Notes: generated by a model from the sequence alone, not told the origin. Counted from the first letter of the stretch, positions 6,953-14,105 are shown. The stretch is 14,105 nt of DNA from Gammaproteobacteria bacterium (GCA_002719135.1 PBGU01000059.1:1-14105), one strand, 5' to 3'. Translations and numbers: made by a program.

Positions 6953-8191
6953 ATGAAATTTGGAATTTTCTACGAACACCAATTGCCACGTGACTGGAAC
7001 GTCGAAAGCGAACACCAACTCTTAAAACAGTCTCTTTCCCAAATCGAGCTCGCCGACGAGCTGGGTTTCGACTACGCATGGGAAGTTGAGCATCATTTTC
7101 TCGAAGAATACTCGCACTCATCGGCGCCCGAGGTTTTTCTTGCGGCCGCTAGTCAGCGTACTAAGAACATCCGACTCGGACACGGCATCGTGCAGATGAC
7201 CACCAATCATCCCGCCCGAGTCGCAGAAAAGGTGGCGACGCTCGATCTCGTTTCCGACGGCCGCGTCGAATTAGGTCTGGGTGAAGGCGCTTCTGTCACC
7301 GAATTGCATCCTTTCAACCTGCGTTTTCGTGACAAGCGCGACGTTTGGGAAGACGCTGTCCGCTGCACTTTACCCATGTTCTGGAACCACGGCTGGGAAT
7401 ACGACGGCGAATTCTTCAAGTTCCCTTTACGTGCCGTCGTTCCAAAACCTCTCCAAAAACCACACCCGCCGCTATGGGTCGCTTGCTCCCAACTCGACAC
7501 AATTAAATATTCCGCACACAGAGGTATGGGATCGCTTTGTTTCAAGTTCGTCAGTCTTGACGCCGCAAAAGCGTGGGTTCATGCCTACTACAACACGTTT
7601 ATACATAACCTCGAAAAACTCGCTGACTACCAGACCAACCCAAACATCGCGGTTGTTGCAGGTTTCATGTGTGCCGAGACAGATGAAGAAGCTTGGGAAA
7701 AAGCGGACGGGTGGACATTTTTCCAATTCGCGCTACAGCTGTACAACAAAGAAGGCCCATTTGAACCTGGGACTATGAACTTTTGGGAGCGATACCAAGA
7801 ATGGAAGAAAACGCCAGAAGGCCAAAAACGAACCGGTAGCGAGCTTATCGGCTCGCCGGACACAATTCGCGAACGCCTCCTCGAACTCGAAAACTCGCAC
7901 GTTGATCAAGTGATTCTCCTCAACCAAGCAGGCAAGAATACTCACGAGGACATCTGCTCTAGCCTCGAACTATTTGCCCGCGAAGTGATGCCCGAATTTA
8001 AAGAAAGACACGGTGAGCAAGAAGAGTGGAAACGGGCAGTCCTCGCGGAAGAGATCGAACTTGAGGACATCGATACCGAACCTTTCAACTTTGCCGCGCG
8101 GTTGAAACCAAGCCAACCCTCAACACGAGACGCAAAGGATATGATTTCTGGGGTCGCTGGCCGACCGCAGGCCGAGTCTATTCAACGATAA
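6953..8191 (+). CDS. LLM class flavin-dependent oxidoreductase
   Basis: 412 residues of the bacterial luciferase-like monooxygenase family: TIM-barrel enzymes that use reduced FMN from a partner reductase and O2 to oxidise organic substrates. It parallels LuxA throughout: MKFGIF start, GFDYAWEVEHHF (39-49, with His47/His48 at the luciferase active-site His44/His45), the NHPARVAEKVATLDLVSDGRVELGLG segment (85-110), FPLRAVVPKPLQKPHPPLWVA, and the late IGSPDTIRERL followed by LFAREVMPEFKE. About 45 residues follow the luciferase-like core; they are acidic and probably disordered. Substrate cannot be read from sequence. It stands alone on the plus strand, divergent from the M20 peptidase and ending 14 bases from the convergent molybdoenzyme gene. 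Confidence 0.92.
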   Translation: MKFGIFYEHQLPRDWNVESEHQLLKQSLSQIELADELGFDYAWEVEHHFLEEYSHSSAPEVFLAAASQRTKNIRLGHGIVQMTTNHPARVAEKVATLDLVSDGRVELGLGEGASVTELHPFNLRFRDKRDVWEDAVRCTLPMFWNHGWEYDGEFFKFPLRAVVPKPLQKPHPPLWVACSQLDTIKYSAHRGMGSLCFKFVSLDAAKAWVHAYYNTFIHNLEKLADYQTNPNIAVVAGFMCAETDEEAWEKADGWTFFQFALQLYNKEGPFEPGTMNFWERYQEWKKTPEGQKRTGSELIGSPDTIRERLLELENSHVDQVILLNQAGKNTHEDICSSLELFAREVMPEFKERHGEQEEWKRAVLAEEIELEDIDTEPFNFAARLKPSQPSTRDAKDMISGVAGRPQAESIQR

Positions 8192-8205
8192 TCGACGAAC
8201 CCTTT

Positions 8206-10494
8206 TTAGGGTCCCCGATTAAGCGCGCGCCATACCCGCTCTGATGTGAGCGGCATATCGATGGTGGAAACGCCGCTACGAGCCAGCGCATTGAGTACCG
8301 CATGAACGATGGCGGGCGGCGCGCCACACGCGCCTCCCTCTCCGATCCCTTTGACACCTAATTCGTTGGACGGTTCGAGAACTTCATTAAAACTGACATC
8401 AATCCACGGAACGTGCGTGGCCCGAGGCATTGCATAATCCATGAACGAACCGGTAAGGAGTTGCCCCATGTCGTCATACACAACATGTTCGAGCATCGCT
8501 TGCCCCATGCCCTGGACAACACCTCCTTGTACTTGGCCTTCTGCTAATAATGGATTAATTACGCGGCCGCAATCGTCTACAGCTGTGTAACGAACAACTT
8601 CTACCACGCCAGTATCTCGGTCGATTTCAACCTCGGCAACATGACAACCGTTCGGAAACGTATAACCCTCTCCTCGGTTGTAGCGATAGGTATGGGTTAA
8701 TTTGCCACCAAACTGAGGCTGCAGCGCTGCCTTAGCAACTTCTTCCAGCGTGACGGTCTGATCATCAATGCGATAAAGGCCACCTTTAAACAAGACCGCT
8801 TCTTCATCCCCTTGGAGAAGCTCAGCGGCGATGGGCTTACCGCGTTCTATAACTCCTTCAGCGGCGCGCAACACGGCGATACCTCCCATCTGCGACGATC
8901 TCGAGCCGCCGGTACCTCCACCGAAACGTACCTCGCGCGTATCCCCCTGGATCAAACGGATGCAGTCAATGTTAACACCAAGCTTCTCATGAGCGATCTG
9001 TGCAAAAGCCGTCGCATGGCCTTGACCATGCGAATACGTACCAACAGTGATCTCAACGTTACCGTCCCCAGCAATTGAAACGCGAGCCTCTTCCTCGGGA
9101 CCGCCACCCGACGATTCAACGTAACACCCAAACCCGATTCCACGAAGTTTGTCCCGCACTACAGACGCCTGACGACGTACGTCAAAGGTTTCCCACTCGG
9201 CCCGAGCCAACGCTAAATCCATCGTTTCAGCGAACGCACCGCTCCGAATGGGTATCCCCGCTAAGTTCATGTAAGGGAGATCTTCTTCGCGAATAAAGTT
9301 TCGGCGGCGTAATTCTCGGCTTTCGATACCAGTCTCCTCGGCAGCCCGTTCCATCAAACGTTCCATTAGATAGGCCGCTTCCGGTCGACCCGCGCCCCGG
9401 TACGCGGCTACAGGCATGGTATTGGTAAATACACAGCGGACGCTGTGATAGATATGGGGCGATCGATAAACAGTGCCAACGACTCGGCCACCGCCCATGG
9501 TGGGGACAAACGGTCCGACCGCAGAGCAAAAAGCACCCAGATTTGCGATGGTCTCGATCTTGAGCGCAAGCATGATGCCGTCCGTATCAAGCGCTACCGT
9601 TGCCGTACTAATGTTGTCCCGTCCGTGGGAATCAGCCAAAAACATTTCCGAACGATCCCCACACCACTTCACCGGGCGTTGGAGTTCTCGTGCCGCGTAA
9701 AGGCATACAACTGTCTCGGGGTGTACTTCGCCCCGTACCCCGAACCCTCCACCCGTATCACCCGAAATAACCCTTATGTCCTCGGGCTCAATGTTAAATA
9801 TCGAACGCGACAAAACTCCCTGTTGCGCAACTGCGCCCTGGCTTGGGTTGTAGAGTGTGAACTTTCCCTCGCTATACGACGCGACCGAAACGCGCGGTTC
9901 CAGCGGCGTCGGTACAACACGGTTATTAATCACACTGATGTTTACGATATGAGCCGCTCCACCCATCGCGTTCGACACTGCTTCCGCGTCACCGCGCTCA
10001 AAATGGACGCAGACGTTGTGACCTAGTTCTTCATGCAATATCGGCGCGGTGTCAGCAACCGAAGACTCAAGCGAAACCAAAGGTTGCAATGGTTCAAAAT
10101 CAACATCGATCAGCTCCATGGCGTCACGGGCCGCCTGCCGGGATTCGGCTACGACGGCTACGATCGCCTGACCCACGAACTGGACTTTGTCTTCCGCCAA
10201 CGCTGGCCGACGCGGGATAAAACACGGATCACCACGGGCGTCCGTCAGTTGCGCTCGACACGGCAACGCGCCAAGCGAGACGAGCTCGGCCCCCGTATAA
10301 ACCGCAATCACATCTGGCGACGCTCGGGCTGCCTCGAGATGGATCGACTTTAATCGTGCATGCGCATACGGGGAACGGTAGAACGCCGCATACAATTGGT
10401 CTTCCAGGTTTACATCATCAGTAAAAACACCAGCGCCCGTCACTAGGCGCGGGTCTTCAGTGCGACGAACGCTCTGGCCTACGCCAAACTTCAC
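8206..10494 (-). CDS. Xanthine/CO dehydrogenase family molybdopterin large subunit
   Basis: 762 residues, the normal length for a CoxL-type molybdopterin-binding subunit. The N-terminal alpha/beta hammerhead domain (about 1-135, starting GQSVRRTEDPRLVTG) is followed by the two Mo-cofactor domains. Motifs: GDTGGGFGVRG (245-255), AYRGAGRPE (364-372), SHGQGHATAF (488-497), GGTGGSRSS (526-534), and GVKGIGEGG, where Glu719 is the catalytic glutamate. The active-site loop reads AYRGAGR rather than the AYRCSFR of true form I CO dehydrogenase, so it is not a carbon monoxide oxidiser of that type; it probably hydroxylates a heterocycle or oxidises an aldehyde. The GTG start overlaps the FAH stop as GTGA, showing translational coupling. 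The FAD (CoxM) and 2Fe-2S (CoxS) partners normally encoded beside it are absent here; they may lie elsewhere in the genome. Confidence 0.92.
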   Translation of the reverse strand: MKFGVGQSVRRTEDPRLVTGAGVFTDDVNLEDQLYAAFYRSPYAHARLKSIHLEAARASPDVIAVYTGAELVSLGALPCRAQLTDARGDPCFIPRRPALAEDKVQFVGQAIVAVVAESRQAARDAMELIDVDFEPLQPLVSLESSVADTAPILHEELGHNVCVHFERGDAEAVSNAMGGAAHIVNISVINNRVVPTPLEPRVSVASYSEGKFTLYNPSQGAVAQQGVLSRSIFNIEPEDIRVISGDTGGGFGVRGEVHPETVVCLYAARELQRPVKWCGDRSEMFLADSHGRDNISTATVALDTDGIMLALKIETIANLGAFCSAVGPFVPTMGGGRVVGTVYRSPHIYHSVRCVFTNTMPVAAYRGAGRPEAAYLMERLMERAAEETGIESRELRRRNFIREEDLPYMNLAGIPIRSGAFAETMDLALARAEWETFDVRRQASVVRDKLRGIGFGCYVESSGGGPEEEARVSIAGDGNVEITVGTYSHGQGHATAFAQIAHEKLGVNIDCIRLIQGDTREVRFGGGTGGSRSSQMGGIAVLRAAEGVIERGKPIAAELLQGDEEAVLFKGGLYRIDDQTVTLEEVAKAALQPQFGGKLTHTYRYNRGEGYTFPNGCHVAEVEIDRDTGVVEVVRYTAVDDCGRVINPLLAEGQVQGGVVQGMGQAMLEHVVYDDMGQLLTGSFMDYAMPRATHVPWIDVSFNEVLEPSNELGVKGIGEGGACGAPPAIVHAVLNALARSGVSTIDMPLTSERVWRALNRGP

Positions 10495-11330
10495 CCAACA
10501 ATCACTTGATTCCTGAGAACGCCGATAGGTCTCACTTCGACCTCAATCACGTCGCCTTCGTCCATGAACACAGGGGGAGTCCGCGCAGCGCCCACGCCGC
10601 CGGGTGTCCCGGTCACGATGACATCCCCTGCAACCAATTCGGTGAATGTGGAGCAATACGCAATGAGTTCTGCAAACCCAAATACTAGCTGATCTGACTT
10701 CGCATTCTGCATCACTTCACCGTTTAAGCGGGTGGTGATCTCCATATCATCTAGATCGCCAACCTCATCCGTAGTCATCATCCAAGGCCCAAACCCACCC
10801 GTGCCCGAAAAGTTCTTTCCAGGCGTGAATTGGCTGGTATGACGTTGATAATCACGCACGCTGCCATCGTTATAACAGGCAAATCCTGCGACATGGTCAA
10901 GCCAGGACTCCTTCGCGATTCGTCGACCGGGTTTGCCAACAATCATTGCGATTTCGCCTTCGAAGTCGAGTGCGTGGGACTCTCTGGGCCGCACCATGGC
11001 GGCTCCGTGACCGATCTGAGCGGCCGCAAACCGAACAAAAATGGTTGGATTTTCTTCTCCCCCCCGTCCCGTTTCTTCTTGGTGATCCTTGTAATTAAGT
11101 CCCACACAGAGAATCTTGTCGGGCGCGGTGATGGTCGGTAGATAGATGATTTCGCTGAGACTATGATCCGGGTTCTCGCCGATACCCGCAGACAATTCTG
11201 CCAACGCGCCGTCGGCAATCGCTTCTTTCAAGCTATTGAAGTCGGACCGGGCTCCGACATCGGTAACTCCATCACCGATCACACAACCAAATGTTTCGCG
11301 GTCGTTTGCCGCGTAAGTCAACCACTTCAC
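10491..11330 (-). CDS. Fumarylacetoacetate hydrolase (FAH) family protein
   Basis: 279 residues, typical for the single-domain FAH family, metal-dependent enzymes that cleave or isomerise beta-keto acids in aromatic and sugar-acid catabolism. The catalytic domain starts at DKILCVGLNYKDHQEE (71-86, with His83 and nearby Glu as the likely catalytic dyad). Metal ligands follow: DFEGEIAMIVGKPGR (Glu124, Glu126) and YNDGSVRDYQ (Asp155). FTPGKNFSGTGGFGP (168-182) carries the conserved lysine, and VTGTPGGVGAARTPP ends the active site. The start is GTG; no clear Shine-Dalgarno site precedes it, but it begins only nine bases after the ADH stop codon, so reinitiation is plausible. It probably cleaves or hydrates an acyl-pyruvate-type intermediate made by the neighbouring dehydrogenases; the actual substrate is unknown. 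Confidence 0.92.
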   Translation of the reverse strand: MKWLTYAANDRETFGCVIGDGVTDVGARSDFNSLKEAIADGALAELSAGIGENPDHSLSEIIYLPTITAPDKILCVGLNYKDHQEETGRGGEENPTIFVRFAAAQIGHGAAMVRPRESHALDFEGEIAMIVGKPGRRIAKESWLDHVAGFACYNDGSVRDYQRHTSQFTPGKNFSGTGGFGPWMMTTDEVGDLDDMEITTRLNGEVMQNAKSDQLVFGFAELIAYCSTFTELVAGDVIVTGTPGGVGAARTPPVFMDEGDVIEVEVRPIGVLRNQVIVG

Positions 11331-11339
11331 GACAAGTTG

Positions 11340-12425
11340 TTAGTTATCAAAAACGATGACACTACGTGCAACTTCGCCGGTCTCGAGAGCGAGAAGCGCA
11401 TCGGTTACGTCTTCCAGGTTGATACGACTAGATACCATGTCGTCCAGGTGTAAACGACCTTGCAGATAAAAGTCGACAAACCGCGGCATATCCACGCGGA
11501 AACGATTGGAGCCCATCATAGACCCCTGAATGGTCTTTTCTTGCAGAAATTCAACACCGTGCAGGGTCACCATATCGCCAGGTGGAATCATGCCTATCAC
11601 CGTCGCCGTGCCGCCCCGCCGCAACATCTGAAACGCCTGTTCCGCCGTGACTTTGAGACCAATGGCTTCGAACGAATAATGCACACCGCCACCGGTGAGT
11701 GCCTGAACTTGTGCTACTGCATCGCCGCCGCTGGCATCGACCACATCAGTAGCCCCAAACTTCCGCGCGAGTTCGAGTTTGGACGCTACCATGTCAACAG
11801 CAATAACGCGGCTGGCACCGGCAAGCGCCGCTCCATTGATGCATGACAAACCAACGCCCCCGCAACCAATCACTGCGACCGTCGCTCCGGGTTCTACGGC
11901 CGCCGTGTGAATGACAGCGCCTACACCGGTCGTCACCCCACAACCAATAAGCGCTGCCCGATCGAGCGGCATATCCTCTCGAATCTTAACCACGGCATGC
12001 TCGTGGACGAGCATCATCTCCGCGAACGACCCCAAGTTCGCGAACTGGTGGAGGAGATCACCGCCGGAACTCAACCGCGGATCTTCGGTCGGCCCACGTC
12101 GAACTTCCGGTTCCTGACAAAGTGACATGTGGCCGGAAAGGCAGTATTCGCAATGTCCGCAAAAGACTGACAAACAGGTGATCACGTGGTCACCCGGTTT
12201 CACGTAACTGACATCACTTCCAACTTGGTCGACGATCCCGGCTGATTCGTGACCGAGCACAATCGGCAATTGCCCGGGATACGTCCCGTTGAAGAAGTGC
12301 ATGTCGGAATGGCAAACACCCGCCGCCGCGGTTCGGATCAGGATCTCGCGAGGGCCGGGTTTCGATACCTCGATCTCCTCAACTTCCATTGGTTTGTTTA
12401 CTTCTCTGAATACCGCAGCTTTCAT
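11340..12425 (-). CDS. Zinc-dependent alcohol dehydrogenase (MDR family)
   Basis: 361 residues of the medium-chain dehydrogenase/reductase family. Catalytic zinc ligands: GVCHSD (Cys38), GHE (His59, Glu60) and IGCGVTTG (Cys162). Structural zinc lobe: CGHCEYCLSGHMSLC (Cys89, Cys92, Cys95, Cys103). Cofactor site: VIGCGGVGLS (Rossmann loop, about 185-194), then VIAVDM with Asp211, which predicts NAD rather than NADP. The architecture matches class III-like ADHs that oxidise alcohols or thiol adducts of aldehydes; I cannot fix the substrate. The ATG at 12425 was chosen because MKAAVF is the family N-terminus and AGGGG lies seven bases upstream; an extension to 12473 would add 16 unrelated residues. 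It follows pdxA by 113 bases, in which I see no obvious promoter or terminator, and is nine bases from the FAH gene. Confidence 0.92.
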   Translation of the reverse strand: MKAAVFREVNKPMEVEEIEVSKPGPREILIRTAAAGVCHSDMHFFNGTYPGQLPIVLGHESAGIVDQVGSDVSYVKPGDHVITCLSVFCGHCEYCLSGHMSLCQEPEVRRGPTEDPRLSSGGDLLHQFANLGSFAEMMLVHEHAVVKIREDMPLDRAALIGCGVTTGVGAVIHTAAVEPGATVAVIGCGGVGLSCINGAALAGASRVIAVDMVASKLELARKFGATDVVDASGGDAVAQVQALTGGGVHYSFEAIGLKVTAEQAFQMLRRGGTATVIGMIPPGDMVTLHGVEFLQEKTIQGSMMGSNRFRVDMPRFVDFYLQGRLHLDDMVSSRINLEDVTDALLALETGEVARSVIVFDN

Positions 12426-12538
12426 GTCATCACCCCTGTCTGATACTTCAATCGAGTGTGCCAGACCGTCCAACCGCCCGCCACATGCGCAGAAATCTAT
12501 CGGCGTTTCATTGACTCGTCTCTCTCTAGGCTACCGCG

Positions 12539-13501
12539 TTAAGCGTCGTTCGACAGAGCCCCTTGCGCTAGCGTCACCGCCGCGTCGAGTGCAGCCGTTG
12601 TACCGCGGCTGTCCGCGACACCGCGTCCGGCAATGTCAAAAGCGGTGCCGTGGTCGACGGAGGTACGGACAAACGGTATTCCCAACGTGGCCGTCACGCT
12701 TTCGTGGAAATTGTGCACTTTAATAGCGATGTGTCCCTGATCGTGGTACATCGCAAGGACGACATCGAATTCGCCTTCGATTGCTCGATTGAACACCGAA
12801 TCAGCGGGTAACGGTCCGCGAGCATCAATACCTCGTTCCTTCGCAGCCTCGACCGCTGGCTCAATCGCATCGATTTCCTCTCGACCCAGCAAGCCACCCT
12901 CTCCTCCGTGCGGGTTAAGTGCCGCGACGGCAATCTTGATGCGTTGGAGACCCCAGCCACTAAGAGTGCGGTGACAGAGATCAATCTTCTCCAACACATT
13001 GTCTCGGGTCACATACTGGCCCGCTTCGATCAACGATTTGTGCGTCGACAAATGGACTACGCGCAGACCCGGGGTCATCAGCATGGTCGCGGTCACGTCC
13101 ACGTCGGCTAGTCGAGCCAGAATCTCTTGATGCCCGATATCACTATAACCGGCGGCATGAATGGCTTCTTTGTTGAGCGGGCACGTCATCATCGCGTCGA
13201 TCTGTCCAGACAGCGCGTCTGCTGCTGCTGCTTCAACGGATTCAACGGCTATTCGGCCACATACAGGAGAAACTACCCCCAATTCGAAATCCGCGGGCTT
13301 ATCTATTCCGACGTCCACGAATTTGTAGCGCGCGTTTGGCGACACTCCGGCAATCTTCGCACCTAACTCAAGCGCCCATCGCGTCCCATACACTACGATT
13401 TTGCACTTCGTCGACGCGTCATCTAGGACTCGGGCGAAGACTTCGGGACCAATGCCAGCAGGGTCGCCAAGCGTGACACCGATGATTGAGTTTCCCTTCA
13501 T
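12539..13501 (-). CDS. pdxA: PdxA2-type 4-hydroxythreonine-4-phosphate dehydrogenase family protein
   Basis: 320 residues of the PdxA family of metal-dependent beta-decarboxylating dehydrogenases. Motifs: GVTLGDPAGIGPE (8-20), TCPLNKEAIHAAG (106-118), IGHQE (122-126), HLSTHKSL (His154), ALNPHGGEGGLLGREE (His198), MYHDQGHIAIKV (His253) and SVDHGTAFDIAGRGVAD (281-297). The three histidines match the E. coli PdxA metal ligands. GHQE and YHDQGHIAIK are typical of PdxA2 proteins (D-threonate/erythronate 4-phosphate or dihydrodiol-carboxylate dehydrogenases such as TphB) rather than vitamin B6-dedicated PdxA. It heads the minus-strand catabolic operon, which suits a catabolic role. No good Shine-Dalgarno site is seen. 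The LexA-like palindrome begins 10 bases upstream of the ATG, so its expression may respond to whatever binds there. Confidence 0.92.
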   Translation of the reverse strand: MKGNSIIGVTLGDPAGIGPEVFARVLDDASTKCKIVVYGTRWALELGAKIAGVSPNARYKFVDVGIDKPADFELGVVSPVCGRIAVESVEAAAADALSGQIDAMMTCPLNKEAIHAAGYSDIGHQEILARLADVDVTATMLMTPGLRVVHLSTHKSLIEAGQYVTRDNVLEKIDLCHRTLSGWGLQRIKIAVAALNPHGGEGGLLGREEIDAIEPAVEAAKERGIDARGPLPADSVFNRAIEGEFDVVLAMYHDQGHIAIKVHNFHESVTATLGIPFVRTSVDHGTAFDIAGRGVADSRGTTAALDAAVTLAQGALSNDA

Positions 13502-13511
13502 GTGTTCAACG

Positions 13512-13537
13512 TAGTACTGTATATATATACAGTACTA
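13512..13537. promoter_or_regulatory. 26-bp perfect palindrome with consensus LexA (SOS) box
   Basis: The inner 20 bases, 13515-13534, read TACTGTATATATATACAGTA. This is the E. coli-type LexA operator consensus, CTGT(AT)4ACAG with its preferred flanks. The symmetry extends three bases further on each side (TAG/CTA). It sits in the 35-base gap between the divergent pdxA (ATG at 13501) and the small cysteine-rich gene (ATG at 13537), so one bound dimer could repress both. The central TATATATA could also serve as a -10 element in either direction. That LexA is the ligand is inference from the match; another dimeric regulator with the same half-site is possible. Confidence 0.7.
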
Positions 13538-13776
13538 TGCCTAACACGATCGACGATCTGCATATGGCGTTCGAACTTTTTGGCGTGTGCACGACATGTC
13601 ATCGAACCGAACTACTCGATCTCGATATGCTGCACGAACGCTTCGGTCCCGACTGCCCAATCGCCAAAGTCCGCGACCATGTGAGGTGTAATCAATGCGG
13701 CACTTTTACCCGTGACATACGAATTGTCTACGTGGGTCGATGTGGCGTAGCTCGCGGATTCCATTATCGATCCTAG
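13537..13776 (+). CDS. Small cysteine-rich zinc-ribbon-like protein
   Basis: A 79-residue protein of unknown function. Two CxxC knuckles, CTTC (Cys18, Cys21) and CNQC (Cys51, Cys54), flank the segment LLDLDMLHERFGPDC and would form one zinc ribbon; extra cysteines are Cys40 and Cys69. The pattern C-x2-C, then LDL, then GPD, then RC-x2-CG resembles small hypothetical proteins common in Proteobacteria, but I know no assigned role. The frame opens at 13486, and the first ATG in it, at 13537, starts on the last base of the LexA-like palindrome. No Shine-Dalgarno site is possible upstream of that codon except within the palindrome, so the mRNA may be leaderless; the next ATG, at 13564, also lacks a site. 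It ends five bases from the convergent ribB-type gene. The palindrome at its start suggests damage-inducible or otherwise tightly regulated expression. Confidence 0.65.
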   Translation: MPNTIDDLHMAFELFGVCTTCHRTELLDLDMLHERFGPDCPIAKVRDHVRCNQCGTFTRDIRIVYVGRCGVARGFHYRS

Positions 13777-13781
13777 CTTAA

Positions 13782-14105
13782 TTAGCCCGTCAGGAGCTCA
13801 GTTGCGTCCACTTCCAGCCCAAATCCATCGAGCCCAACGAAGTCCATCTCTCGCCCCGCAAGCACGCGAATGTGTTGGGCACCTAAATCGCGCAAAATTT
13901 GGGCCCCCACACCGATCTCTAGCCATTCGTGTCTACGCTCTGTCTCACGGCTCGTGAGCTCGCCCGGGTCGTTTGAATCAAGATGGTCCAGCGGAACGCC
14001 GACAAAACCACTACGAAGATAAATGAGAATGCCCCCTCCCAATTCACCGATGCGCTGTAGGGAGACATCGAGCAAATTGTTCTCATGCTCACTCTGGGGT
14101 CCAAA
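13782..14105 (-). CDS. ribB: RibB with degenerate GTP cyclohydrolase II domain (RibBX-type), C-terminal part
   Basis: The C-terminal 107 residues of a gene running off the right edge. The frame stays open to base 14105. Segments GGGILIYLR, GVGAQILRDLGAQHIRVLAG and the ending GLDGFGLEVDATELL match the GTP cyclohydrolase II fold of RibA/RibBA proteins. The functional residues are lost: by alignment the zinc cysteines of CDCG are replaced by acidic residues and His, and the catalytic RQEGRGIG stretch reads RSGFVGVPL. This is the pattern of proteobacterial RibBX proteins, in which an active 3,4-dihydroxy-2-butanone-4-phosphate synthase (riboflavin precursor) carries an inactive cyclohydrolase domain. 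The synthase half would lie beyond the window and is inferred. It is convergent with the small cysteine-rich gene. Confidence 0.75.
   Translation of the reverse strand, partial: FGPQSEHENNLLDVSLQRIGELGGGILIYLRSGFVGVPLDHLDSNDPGELTSRETERRHEWLEIGVGAQILRDLGAQHIRVLAGREMDFVGLDGFGLEVDATELLTG

Noticed and set aside
8199..8212. ACCCT-TTTT-AGGGT hairpin between the convergent LLM and molybdoenzyme genes as a bidirectional terminator
   Set aside because: Only a 5-bp stem, overlapping the molybdoenzyme stop codon, with no following T tract.
9445..10026. 193-codon plus-strand open frame opposite the molybdoenzyme gene
   Set aside because: Antisense shadow of a clear conserved coding sequence; arginine-rich with no recognisable motif.
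8206..10494. Annotation as carbon monoxide dehydrogenase large subunit
   Set aside because: The active-site loop is AYRGAGR, not AYRCSFR, and the CoxM and CoxS genes are absent, so CO oxidation is not supported.
12539..13501. Annotation as the vitamin B6 biosynthetic PdxA
   Set aside because: GHQE and YHDQGHIAIK point to the PdxA2/TphB branch, and the operon context is catabolic; PdxA activity cannot be fully excluded.
1..14105. CRISPR arrays, insertion sequences, prophage or tRNA genes
   Set aside because: No regularly spaced repeats, transposase or integrase motifs, terminal inverted repeats or tRNA-like cloverleaf were seen by eye.

Overview
The window looks like an ordinary stretch of bacterial chromosome, dense in genes and of medium GC. 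It contains metabolic genes only: no IS element, integrase, CRISPR array, tRNA or rRNA was found. Several features suggest a proteobacterium, most likely a gammaproteobacterium. A perfect copy of the enterobacterial-type LexA box lies at 13515-13534. The gene at the right edge is a RibB with a degenerate GTP cyclohydrolase II tail (RibBX type), as in Proteobacteria. The HPPK-DHPS fusion resembles one known from Francisella. This assignment is an inference and no taxonomic marker gene is present.

Layout. Positions 1-578 hold no gene I can recognise. A two-gene plus-strand unit follows: a crotonase-fold enoyl-CoA hydratase/isomerase homologue (579-1418) and a DUF169 protein (1435-2217). It converges on a minus-strand block read from 6881 down to 2226. 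That block has a secreted M20 metallopeptidase (5523-6881), an unrecognised protein with ferritin-like diiron features (4392-5435), an HPPK-DHNA aldolase fusion (3491-4369) and an HPPK-DHPS fusion (2226-3494). The last two overlap by ATGA. Together they encode three consecutive folate pterin-branch activities, with the HPPK domain present twice.

Divergent from the peptidase is a luciferase-like (LLM) flavin-dependent monooxygenase (6953-8191). Converging on it is a second minus-strand operon, read from 13501 to 8206. Its genes are a PdxA2-type dehydrogenase, a zinc-dependent alcohol dehydrogenase, a fumarylacetoacetate hydrolase (FAH) family protein and a molybdopterin-binding large subunit of the xanthine/CO dehydrogenase family. 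The last two overlap by GTGA. This resembles a catabolic set of oxidation, dehydrogenation and C-C hydrolysis of an unknown organic acid or aromatic/cyclic substrate. The molybdoenzyme lacks its usual FAD and 2Fe-2S subunits in this window.

The most striking element lies between pdxA and a divergent 79-residue cysteine-rich protein (13537-13776): a perfect 26-bp palindrome (13512-13537) whose inner 20 bp match the E. coli LexA operator consensus. The small gene's ATG begins on the last base of the palindrome, leaving no room for a Shine-Dalgarno site. The window ends inside the ribB-type gene (13782-14105), convergent with the small gene.
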